Shown in pieces: positions 57,549-64,000 of a stretch of 64,000 nt of DNA. The stretch is from a virus. The position numbers and the translations under genes are program-made. The stretch is from the IMG/VR virus record IMGVR_UViG_3300034152_001291, positions 60,704 to 124,703 of that record. The stretch is one strand, 5' to 3'. The notes beneath the pieces were generated by a model. The model saw nothing but the letters and a program-made list of their open reading frames with translations. It was not told where the DNA came from and did no database searches. Each line of letters opens with the position of its first letter. The stretch's first letter is position 1.

Positions 57549-60431
57549 ATGACAAGAGTCGCTCGAAAGCAGGTGATCTACAAAGTCTTCCTCGACGGGG
57601 TTCAGGTCCCGTGGATCGGGCTGAACGTATCCGTCGGGATGAACAATCCGGGCCAGGCGCAGATCGTGATCGAGCCCGACCCGGTCCTTCGCAATCTCCG
57701 TCCGGACACGAGGGTGGCCATCTTCTTCTACGACGAGGAGGAGGAGGGGGACGAGGATCTCGACAAGCTGAAGCTCTTCTGGGAGGGGCGCGTGAGAGCC
57801 CCCGTTTTCCAGAAGACGCCGAACAGCCAATCGGTGTCTCTGACCGCCGAGGGGGACCTGGCACTTCTTGCGCACAGCAAGCTGTACGCCCACGGCTTCG
57901 GTCCTCTCCCCCAGACGCCGATCGTCTCGGGGTCGGTCCTGGCCCACACGGGATCCTACACGGCCAAGCAGCTCCTCAACTACGCCGTCTTCGGGAAGGC
58001 GCTCGATCTTTCGACACCCAACACGGGCGGGAAGGGAGGCCCGTACCGGGATCCCATCTCGCCCAACTATGCCGAACGGGTCCTGCGCCTGATGGCGTAC
58101 TTCTCGTCCTACAACGCCTTGTTCCGGATGCAGGCGGTGAGGACCCGGTTGTTCGGCAGGATTGCGGCGTTCTATGACGAAAGTCTGGGGCGTCTCATCC
58201 CTCGAGCTCTCTCGACGGCTTTCTTCGATCAAATGAACTCCGCGATCGAGCCCGGGTCCACGATCCTGGATTTGATGAGCCTGTTCAACAAGATGACCTT
58301 CTACTCCTACGCGAGCGTCGCGGGCCCCGTCGCACCCCTCGAGGGAGAGGGATCTCCCCTCCTATTCCCGGGCGTGGAGAGCGACGACCACATGTACGCC
58401 ATCCCGCGCCCCTATCTCCGGAATGACTATCTTCTTCTGCCTCAGACCTATTACGCCGTCCCTCCCTCCTGCAATCTGATCTTTCCAGAGTTCGTAGGAA
58501 ACTTCAGTCTCGAACGGGACTTCATGGCAGAGCCAACCCGTGCGATCGTCAGCACGACCCATCTTGGCGCTCAGCTGGTGACCGTCGCGCCGGACAGCCT
58601 CTTCCGCTTCGAAGAGACGCCAGACCCGGCCCAGTTCTGGTCCCTGAACAAGGACGGGATCAGAATGGAGGGGGCAGTCGAGAGCCCGTACCAATCCAAG
58701 GCCGACTCAGGGTCCACGTACAACCTCTTCGGAATCGTCAGCGACGATGAGGTCGAGAAGGGAATGGTCCCTCTTCTTGACCACCCTTCCTTCGAACTGT
58801 TCGCGGCCGTCTCGAATCTGTTCGATCTGAAGTCCGAGGACGGGCTTCGCTATCTTGCCTCGCTCATCCAGGAGAAGGACAAGATGGCCGCCAAGATCTT
58901 CAACGAGAACGCCCCGAGAGACCAGGCCTTCATCTACCTGATGAAGGCAATCGCGGATTACCGGTACGTTCTCGAGAAGTTCCGCCGCTCCGTGAGCATC
59001 AACCTGGTGGGGCACCGGTGGCTCGTCCCGGGGTTTCCGTTCGTCTACTTCAGCACCATCACGAGCTACATCGGAATCGTCACCACGTTCAGTCTGTCCG
59101 TCGACAACGACGGGAACGAGATGGCTTCCGCGGGGCTGGACTTCGTTCGTCCTCTTCCTCCCCTCAGCGAGGGCTCGGTCAGGAACGTCGAGGCGGTCGG
59201 AGAGGCGGCGCAAGCGGTGGAGGGGCATTTGACACGGCTCGAGAGCCAAATCGATCGGTTCATCGAGCAGGCGCGGAGCACGGCGGATCGTTTCGTCAAG
59301 GGTGACGGTGTGGCCTACATAACATTCCAGAGGATCTTCAGCCAGTTCTTCGATGTCGGAAGCCAGGACAAGAAGACGTTGAACGAAGCCAACATAAGTG
59401 CTTCGGACATTCGGAAGGTTCAGTACATCTTCCAGGAGAATACGGTTCTCGAGAAGAACGCTCTCGGCGTACCGGTCCCGAGGCAGGCCACGGAGAAGGA
59501 TCAGGAGGACGCGGTCCTCTCGGCGCTGACGATCATGGAGAAGTACGGCGCGGAGTTCAAGCGGCAAGCGCGCAACGCGGTCACGGATCTGGACTCGGAA
59601 TCCGTTCCGGGGAACAAGGCTCGCCCGGACTTCACACAGGATCTCAAGGATTCGATCCACCGTCTTTCCCTCAAGGAGGACCTTCCCGAGGAGTTCATGC
59701 CTCCTCCCGTCTTCGCCAACTTCGATCTCCTCAGCGCCGACACCGCCGAGGAGATCTACTCCGATCTGATCGGGGCCCGGAAGGTCTTCTCGGAGATCTA
59801 CGACTCGACGCCGAGCGAGGTCGGGAGCCCGAGGGGATCCTTGTCCCGTGTGTTCGAGCTGAGGCGGTCCGCCTACACGAAGTTCGTGAACCTCATGCGG
59901 GCGCTGGACAAGATCTTCCCCGTTCTTCGCGACGAGGCGTTCGGAAGCGAGGCCGCGGACGGCAATTCGGAGTGGGAGGTCAGGAAGAGGGATGAGGATT
60001 CGGAGGAGTCCGTTCGGTCCTGGGCCGAGTCCAAATATCTCCGCCGGGAGAGGCTGCTGAGCCTGAGGGAGTACCTGGAGAACAATCTTCTCAGGCTCAA
60101 GAAGAACGTCTCCGAGGATCCCACTCCTACGGTGTTTCTTCAGATGGAGCCTTCCGATACCCAGGTTCTCGATTCCAAGGTCGGGTCTTTGACCTGGGAC
60201 AACTCTATCCTTAGCAAGGTGGTGGACGAGTTCCAGATCGAAGGGAGATACGTGTCCATAAGACAGGCGGACGGTTCCGTCATCCGAGTGGCCAAGAAGA
60301 CCGGGGACGGCCTCGTCAGGGACCTCAGGAAATCCGTGAAGACGCCGTACCTCACCACCAAGGGACGGCAGGCGATCATCCTCGACTACGCTTCGAGGCA
60401 CTTCGGGGAGCGGGCGTATGGCGGCAAATGA
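57549..60431 (+). CDS. Large baseplate/tail-hub structural protein
   Basis: 960 residues. The N-terminal 100 residues are beta-rich with an acidic loop (DEEEEGDEDLDK), like the hub proteins that bind DNA-injection tubes; SINLVGHRWLVPGFPFVYF and TTFSLSVDNDG in the middle are strand-rich. Many charged helices follow to the end. It comes after the paralogous baseplate pair. Gene D/gp27-like hub is the best guess but unproved. Confidence 0.55.
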   Translation: MTRVARKQVIYKVFLDGVQVPWIGLNVSVGMNNPGQAQIVIEPDPVLRNLRPDTRVAIFFYDEEEEGDEDLDKLKLFWEGRVRAPVFQKTPNSQSVSLTAEGDLALLAHSKLYAHGFGPLPQTPIVSGSVLAHTGSYTAKQLLNYAVFGKALDLSTPNTGGKGGPYRDPISPNYAERVLRLMAYFSSYNALFRMQAVRTRLFGRIAAFYDESLGRLIPRALSTAFFDQMNSAIEPGSTILDLMSLFNKMTFYSYASVAGPVAPLEGEGSPLLFPGVESDDHMYAIPRPYLRNDYLLLPQTYYAVPPSCNLIFPEFVGNFSLERDFMAEPTRAIVSTTHLGAQLVTVAPDSLFRFEETPDPAQFWSLNKDGIRMEGAVESPYQSKADSGSTYNLFGIVSDDEVEKGMVPLLDHPSFELFAAVSNLFDLKSEDGLRYLASLIQEKDKMAAKIFNENAPRDQAFIYLMKAIADYRYVLEKFRRSVSINLVGHRWLVPGFPFVYFSTITSYIGIVTTFSLSVDNDGNEMASAGLDFVRPLPPLSEGSVRNVEAVGEAAQAVEGHLTRLESQIDRFIEQARSTADRFVKGDGVAYITFQRIFSQFFDVGSQDKKTLNEANISASDIRKVQYIFQENTVLEKNALGVPVPRQATEKDQEDAVLSALTIMEKYGAEFKRQARNAVTDLDSESVPGNKARPDFTQDLKDSIHRLSLKEDLPEEFMPPPVFANFDLLSADTAEEIYSDLIGARKVFSEIYDSTPSEVGSPRGSLSRVFELRRSAYTKFVNLMRALDKIFPVLRDEAFGSEAADGNSEWEVRKRDEDSEESVRSWAESKYLRRERLLSLREYLENNLLRLKKNVSEDPTPTVFLQMEPSDTQVLDSKVGSLTWDNSILSKVVDEFQIEGRYVSIRQADGSVIRVAKKTGDGLVRDLRKSVKTPYLTTKGRQAIILDYASRHFGERAYGGK

Positions 60432-61116
60432 CGAGAAGGATCTGATTCGGCGGGCGAAGGCGGGCGATCCCATCGCCAAGAACGAGCTGATCCAGAAGTA
60501 CCGGCCGATGCTTCGGCACAAGATCCAGGCCTACAGCCGGGCGCCGGTTCCCATGGCGGCGCTTCAGGGCGAAGCCATGCGTCTCCTTCTCCATGCCATC
60601 GAGCGGTTCGATCCCTCCAAGAACATCCAGTTCAAGACCTTCCTCGATCACAACCTCCGGGGGCTCTACCGCTACACCTCCCGGGCCAAGAACGTGGCTC
60701 GGATTCCCGAGCATCAGACGCTCCAGATCACGACGTTCAAGAACGTCAAGTCGATCCTCGAATCCAAGAAGGGGAGGGAGCCGACCGCGTACGAGGTCGC
60801 CGATGCGCTCGCCTGGTCTCCGGCCCAGGTCGTCAAGATGGAGACGGCGTTGAGCCGCAGGGATATCGCCGCTTCCGGCATCGAAGCCATGCACGGACGG
60901 GAGAAATTCGAGGAGAAGATGGAAGACCTGATGGAGTACGAATACTTCGAGATGATGCCCGAAGAGAAGATTGTCTTCGACTACACGCTCGGGCGGCACG
61001 GGAAGCCCCGTCTCGAGGACGTCAAGGCGATGTCCAGGAGGACGGGGCTGTCGATTGACAAGGTCTACGAGATCAAGAGAAACATCGCGCAGAGGATTTC
61101 CAAGAGGATAGGATGA
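60418..61116 (+). CDS. Sigma-70 family factor (2)
   Basis: 232 residues, start overlapping the hub gene by 14 bases. Region 2: LIQKYRPMLRHKIQAYSR, AMRLLLHAIERFDPSK, FKTFLDHNLRGLYRYT. Region 3: GREPTAYEVADALAWSPAQV. A short region 4 with TGLSIDKVYEIKRNIAQRI. It is shorter and different from the factor at 15321. Encoded at the end of the tail operon, it could switch on the last genes. Confidence 0.83.
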   Translation: MAANDEKDLIRRAKAGDPIAKNELIQKYRPMLRHKIQAYSRAPVPMAALQGEAMRLLLHAIERFDPSKNIQFKTFLDHNLRGLYRYTSRAKNVARIPEHQTLQITTFKNVKSILESKKGREPTAYEVADALAWSPAQVVKMETALSRRDIAASGIEAMHGREKFEEKMEDLMEYEYFEMMPEEKIVFDYTLGRHGKPRLEDVKAMSRRTGLSIDKVYEIKRNIAQRISKRIG

Positions 61117-61430
61117 GCAAGGACAGAAAGAAATCGATCGACGCCATGCGGGCGCTCGCCGTTCGCCTGCAAAAGAAGGTGGAAGAGGACGCTCCGGAAA
61201 GCGGGAGGCTCGCGAAGATCAGGGCGCTCATCTCTCGTTTCCTGCACAAGACCGACAAGAACCCCGTTCAGGTCATCAACGATTACGGGGGCTACTACAA
61301 GTACGGCATGTTGGACCCGGGCTTCCGGACCAAGCAGAGGAAGGACCATCTCGACAAGATGAGGGTGGCATGGCTACAGGGTGTAGGGGCTGCGCCCCAG
61401 AAACCGAAACGCGGAAAGTCCGGCTCATAA
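61113..61430 (+). CDS. Hypothetical basic protein
   Basis: 105 residues, ATGA overlap with the sigma gene. Lys/Arg-rich helices (MSKDRKKSIDAMRALAVRLQ), then VINDYGGYYKYGMLDPGF and a basic end. No family recognised. Confidence 0.6.
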   Translation: MSKDRKKSIDAMRALAVRLQKKVEEDAPESGRLAKIRALISRFLHKTDKNPVQVINDYGGYYKYGMLDPGFRTKQRKDHLDKMRVAWLQGVGAAPQKPKRGKSGS

Positions 61431-61663
61431 CTCCGAGGAACCGCCCCGACGATTGGGTGCGATCCGCGGCGCCGGGAGATCTCCTGCTCTTCGGCGGCCG
61501 GGACAAGGGCGGTATTCTTCGTCTCCAGACGGAGAGTGCGTTCATCACGCTCACGGCCCGGCAGGTTTGGATGGGGCGTCCGATTCCGTGGCCCTTCAGA
61601 AAGGGGGACGTGACGAACTTTCGCATCCGGGGAGCCTCGGACTTGATCTTCTTCTCGGCATAA
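61370..61663 (+). CDS. Hypothetical protein
   Basis: 97 residues overlapping the previous gene by 61 bases, beta-rich (LITPRNRPDDWVRSAAPGDLLLFGG, DVTNFRIRGASDLIFFSA). Looks like a small SH3-like or beta-barrel protein. Start uncertain. Confidence 0.5.
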   Translation: MATGCRGCAPETETRKVRLITPRNRPDDWVRSAAPGDLLLFGGRDKGGILRLQTESAFITLTARQVWMGRPIPWPFRKGDVTNFRIRGASDLIFFSA

Positions 61664-61688
61664 AAAAAGAGGCGGGGAGCGCCGCCTC
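61662..61688 (-). terminator. Terminator of the - strand small-gene unit
   Basis: GAGGCGG/CCGCCTC stem followed on the - strand by TTTTTTT. It lies 11 bases past the stop at 61700. On the + strand it can also slow the convergent transcript. Confidence 0.8.
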
Positions 61689-61699
61689 TTGTCCGGATG

Positions 61700-61885
61700 C
61701 TACAACACTGGGAGGTCGAGAACCTTGTCTTTGATCTCCGACTCGGTGAAGTAGACGCGCTTGTCGCTCGGGTCGAGGAACTTGTAGACGGTCGTCTTCT
61801 CTCCCTTCGGCTCCTTCTTGTCGATGCGCTCGATGAAGATGAGGTCGAATCCTCGGCAAAAGGCATTCAGAGTCGAGATCTTCAT
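61700..61885 (-). CDS. Hypothetical small protein
   Basis: 61 residues behind GAGGACGCC, MKISTLNAFCRGFDLIFIER. Beta/alpha mix, Lys/Asp-rich end. Seven bases after the upstream stop. Unrecognised. Confidence 0.6.
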   Translation of the reverse strand: MKISTLNAFCRGFDLIFIERIDKKEPKGEKTTVYKFLDPSDKRVYFTESEIKDKVLDLPVL

Positions 61886-61892
61886 GGCGTCC

Positions 61893-62270
61893 TCACGAGT
61901 CCGGTTGGAGCGTCTTGTGGAGGAGGTAGAAGATGTCGAACACGTCGACGTGCTCGACGCTCTCGTCCTTTTCGTCGATGACCACTTTCGTCGCCTCCTC
62001 CTTGCCCTTGGCGAAGACGAGCCGCGTCTCGCACCGGTACGGGCGCCGGCTTCCCTTCGGATTCTTTCTTCGGCAGTGAACCATGAAGGCCGAGGCGATC
62101 GTGGTTCCTTCGGGGCCCGTCTCGAGCTTCTCGACTTCCCACCGGTGCTGGCATCCGTCGCACCGAAAGGTCAGGCTCCCCACCGTGTCCTCGATCATTC
62201 TGACCTCGGTAGGGTGGAACTTGAAGGACCGGCATTGGGGGCAGAAGGACGGCCAGTTCCAGAGGATCAT
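61893..62270 (-). CDS. Zinc-ribbon protein
   Basis: 125 residues. CPQCRSF and CDGCQHRW form a zinc ribbon; a further Cys pair lies at HCRRK and RCETR. The C-terminal half is acidic. Possibly nucleic-acid or polymerase binding, as for other phage zinc ribbons. Confidence 0.65.
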   Translation of the reverse strand: MILWNWPSFCPQCRSFKFHPTEVRMIEDTVGSLTFRCDGCQHRWEVEKLETGPEGTTIASAFMVHCRRKNPKGSRRPYRCETRLVFAKGKEEATKVVIDEKDESVEHVDVFDIFYLLHKTLQPDS

Positions 62271-62274
62271 GACG

Positions 62275-62703
62275 CTACTCCGACAGGGTTTCGTTGAGTC
62301 TCATCTTCCCCACGTAGTCGCAGTCGAGGGCGTGGGTCTCGCCGAATCCGGCGTGGCAGATCGCACAGGCGGGTCCGTACCCGAAATCCGCCACCCCTTC
62401 CGGGACCGTTGCGGGTTTCGTCTCGGGGGTTTTGGGGACCTCTCTCCTCTCCTCCCTTTCGGGGGCGGGGTCGTCCTGGGAGACACCCCAGTAGGCCGTG
62501 TCCTTCTTTTTCGGGATCTCCTTCAGCCGCTCCTCTGGGCAGGTGTGACGTTTTCCGTCCTTGTCGGTCCAGCGCCAGGCCCTCTGGTCGAGGTCCATGG
62601 TGTAGAGAACGCCTTGTCGACCGTCCATGGAGGCCCTGCGCGTGGGGTTGCAGAGCTGGCAGTGCCCGCATGCGACCTCGATTTCCACTCCTCGTTCGAA
62701 CAT
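62275..62703 (-). CDS. Zinc-ribbon protein, first gene of unit
   Basis: 142 residues from ATG 62703 (AGGAG seven bases upstream; ATG 62709 is too close to it). CGHCQLCNP near residue 14, and CAICHAGFGETHALDC near 120, with an acidic Pro-rich linker between. Unrecognised family. Confidence 0.6.
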   Translation of the reverse strand: MFERGVEIEVACGHCQLCNPTRRASMDGRQGVLYTMDLDQRAWRWTDKDGKRHTCPEERLKEIPKKKDTAYWGVSQDDPAPEREERREVPKTPETKPATVPEGVADFGYGPACAICHAGFGETHALDCDYVGKMRLNETLSE

Positions 62704-62718
62704 GGTCATCTCCTAAAA

Positions 62719-62739
62719 AGAAAGGTGAAAGAAAGGTGA
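62719..62739. repeat. Direct repeat in leader
   Basis: AGAAAGGTGA twice with one base between, followed by GATC-GAAA-GATC (small hairpin with a GNRA-type loop). On the - strand this is the leader of the zinc-ribbon unit and may be a regulatory site. Confidence 0.55.
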
Positions 62740-62762
62740 TCGAAAGATCGTTCTGCATTCTT

Positions 62763-62789
62763 CTTATGACTCAAATGCTCTGTTTTTTG
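62763..62789 (-). promoter_or_regulatory. Candidate promoter of the zinc-ribbon unit
   Basis: Read on the - strand: CAAAAAA, 14 bases, CATAAGAAGA. Matches the site at 50155-50182. Confidence 0.5.
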
Positions 62790-62799
62790 GAGCGGATGG

Positions 62800-62827
62800 T
62801 TGTACTCCATTCTCCGTCAGGCATACT
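62800..62827 (+). promoter_or_regulatory. Candidate promoter before the HEXXH gene
   Basis: TTGTAC (62800-62805), 16 bases, CATACT (62822-62827). If used, the message for the gene at 62838 is nearly leaderless. Confidence 0.4.
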
Positions 62828-62837
62828 TTTGGATGCA

Positions 62838-63749
62838 ATGGCAAAGCGAAGAAAATCATCGGCGGGTGACGACCGAGGCAAGGCCCTTCTCGCCGGCCTT
62901 CTCGGGACTGCTCCGGCGACGGCGCTGACCGGGCTGCTTACGAGGGCTGTCCGTGGGAAGAAGGACTTTACACAGCAAGGTCCGTACATCTCGGTTTCCG
63001 AGGCCGAGAAGTTTCCCCGCAAGGCTTTCGGCAAGGACGTCCTCGTAGAGTTCGAGCGCGGGGTCTACCCGTCGGCGGGAAAGACGGTTCGCCTGCCGAG
63101 CATTCCGAAGGGAAAGAAGGAGGTAACGTCCCTGTCCGCGGCCGCCCACGAGTTCGGCCATGCGGCAGGGGGCACTCCTCAGAAGGTACTGGGCGGGCTG
63201 AGAAAGGCGCTGTTCGCCTCGCCGGAGCTGAGAGTACCGGGGGTCAAAGGGAAGTTCATCCCGCTGCCCCCGGTCTCGCCCGCCCACCTCCCTCTCATTC
63301 TCGCGGCGGCCTCCCCGAGAAAGAAGGATGAGAAGGGGGTGAAGGAGTTCGTGAAGAAGCACCCCGCCGCGTTGGCGGCCGCGCTCTCGGCCATTCCTCT
63401 CGCCGAGGAGGCTCACGCGAGCCTGAAGGGTCTGTCCGCCATCCGGAAGCTTCACGGGGGGAGGATGGCCACGAAGGCTCTTCCGTCGATGGCGAGAGGT
63501 TTCGGCACGCACGCACTCGCACACCTCCCGATCGTGGCAACGATCTGGGGGACGGGAAAGATCAGGGACTTTCTTCAAAGCAGGCGGGAGAAAACAGCCG
63601 GGGTCTTGGTGCGCGCCTTGAAGAGACCCCTTCTGTCTTCGCCGCGGTACTTCGCGAGGATAGACGAGCCGGGTCCGGTGTACCTCAGGAGGCGGCAAAA
63701 CACCTCCATCAATCCGGAGACTCGGCAGGTCGTTGAGAAGGGGCCGTAG
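62838..63749 (+). CDS. HEXXH zinc-protease-like protein
   Basis: 303 residues from ATG 62838; an in-frame ATG at 62766 would add 24 residues. SAAAHEFGHAAGGTPQK is a zinc-peptidase-type HEXXH motif. The N-terminus is basic with a hydrophobic Gly/Ala/Leu stretch (ALLAGLLGTAPATALTGLL). The rest is Lys/Ala/Pro rich with several hydrophobic helices. Similar motifs occur in phage structural or injected proteins, but no exact family was recognised. Confidence 0.6.
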   Translation: MAKRRKSSAGDDRGKALLAGLLGTAPATALTGLLTRAVRGKKDFTQQGPYISVSEAEKFPRKAFGKDVLVEFERGVYPSAGKTVRLPSIPKGKKEVTSLSAAAHEFGHAAGGTPQKVLGGLRKALFASPELRVPGVKGKFIPLPPVSPAHLPLILAAASPRKKDEKGVKEFVKKHPAALAAALSAIPLAEEAHASLKGLSAIRKLHGGRMATKALPSMARGFGTHALAHLPIVATIWGTGKIRDFLQSRREKTAGVLVRALKRPLLSSPRYFARIDEPGPVYLRRRQNTSINPETRQVVEKGP

Positions 63750-63760
63750 CGCGGGGTTGC

Positions 63761-63789
63761 TTGCTCTCGGCGTCTTTGACATCATACTT
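63761..63789 (+). promoter_or_regulatory. Candidate promoter before the last gene
   Basis: TTGCTC (63761-63766), 17 bases, CATACT (63784-63789), about 40 bases before the ATG at 63829. Identical -35 and spacing to the site at 50180. Confidence 0.5.
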
Positions 63790-63828
63790 TCAACGGATTC
63801 GAATCCCTTTACCTGAAGGAGGACCAGA

Positions 63829-64000
63829 TGAGCTCATTCATGGACGGGTTGAAGTCCGGACTCTCGGGGGAGGAGGGCACCCAGAAGACAGGCGTCTTCG
63901 CCAAGATCGCCCAGAAGATGAACGAGTACACGGGGGAGGAGGAAGAGGAGGAGAAGGAGAAGGAGAAGGAGAAGGAGAAGGAGAAGGAGAAGGAGAAGGA
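63829..64000 (+). CDS. Hypothetical Lys/Glu-repeat protein, 3' end missing
   Basis: ATG 63829 behind GAAGGAGGACCAG. First 40 residues (MSSFMDGLKSGLSGEEGTQK) then Glu/Lys repeats encoded by GAGAAG hexamers from 63951 to the window end. Runs out of the window. A helical single-alpha-helix or internal head protein is possible. Confidence 0.6.
63951..64000 (+). repeat. GAGAAG hexanucleotide repeat
   Basis: More than eight consecutive units reaching the window edge, encoding (Glu-Lys)n. The length is unstable by slippage, and the window end inside a simple repeat may reflect an assembly break. Confidence 0.85.

Overview
The window is a piece of a large, GC-rich, double-stranded DNA tailed phage with a contractile tail (myovirus-like), or a prophage or assembled relative of one. 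A head-protease, major-capsid, sheath, tube, tape-measure and baseplate set lies on the + strand. A 34 kb replication operon lies on the - strand. No tRNA, rRNA, CRISPR array or insertion sequence was recognised. The host cannot be named. High GC, a cobalamin-type ribonucleotide reductase and a lipoprotein with a lipobox fit a GC-rich, probably two-membrane bacterium, but this is inference.

Layout. (1) 1-15312, +: head and neck genes, including an HK97-type prohead protease interrupted by an intein, the probable major capsid protein followed by a terminator, neck/connector proteins, a very large tail sheath and the tail tube. (2) 15321-17508, -: a sigma-70-family factor, two zinc-ribbon proteins and hypotheticals behind a promoter-like site. 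(3) 17781-50063, -: one long run of genes with ATGA or short overlaps. It holds a RuvC-like resolvase, two RNases H, a Cas4/RecB-like nuclease, family-4 uracil-DNA glycosylase, a PD-(D/E)XK nuclease, RecA, an SF2 helicase, family-A DNA polymerase (intein), an SSB-like protein, primase, ribonucleotide reductase (mini-intein), a DnaB-like helicase and an O-like replication initiator with origin-like iterons inside its gene. (4) 43053-50063, the promoter-proximal part of the same operon: a retron-like reverse transcriptase preceded by a hairpin-rich RNA and a 13-residue leader peptide, then an E2-like protein, a JAMM/JAB protease fused to a zinc-ribbon array, a ThiF/E1-like enzyme and a ubiquitin-like protein. 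(5) 50250-61663, +: a tail-chaperone-like gene with a textbook -1 frameshift signal, a lipoprotein, a holin candidate, tape measure, baseplate proteins and a second sigma factor. (6) 61700-62703, -: small zinc-ribbon genes. (7) 62838-64000, +: an HEXXH protein and the start of a Lys/Glu-repeat protein.

How it works together. Two divergent intergenic regions (50064-50249 and 62704-62837) carry matching promoter-like elements for the - strand, and related TTGCTC/TATACT-like elements occur before + strand units. The two phage sigma factors could switch between the replication and the structure programmes. The most unusual block is the reverse transcriptase plus complete ubiquitin-like conjugation/deconjugation cassette (E1, E2, Ubl, JAMM). 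It resembles the plasmid PRTRC cassettes but sits directly ahead of the replication initiator and is led by a reverse transcriptase with a YCDN active site. Other strong oddities are the DNA polymerase intein whose +1 residue is Asn instead of Cys/Ser/Thr, the origin-like repeats within the initiator gene, and the A_AAA_AAC frameshift site with a 13-bp perfect stem.
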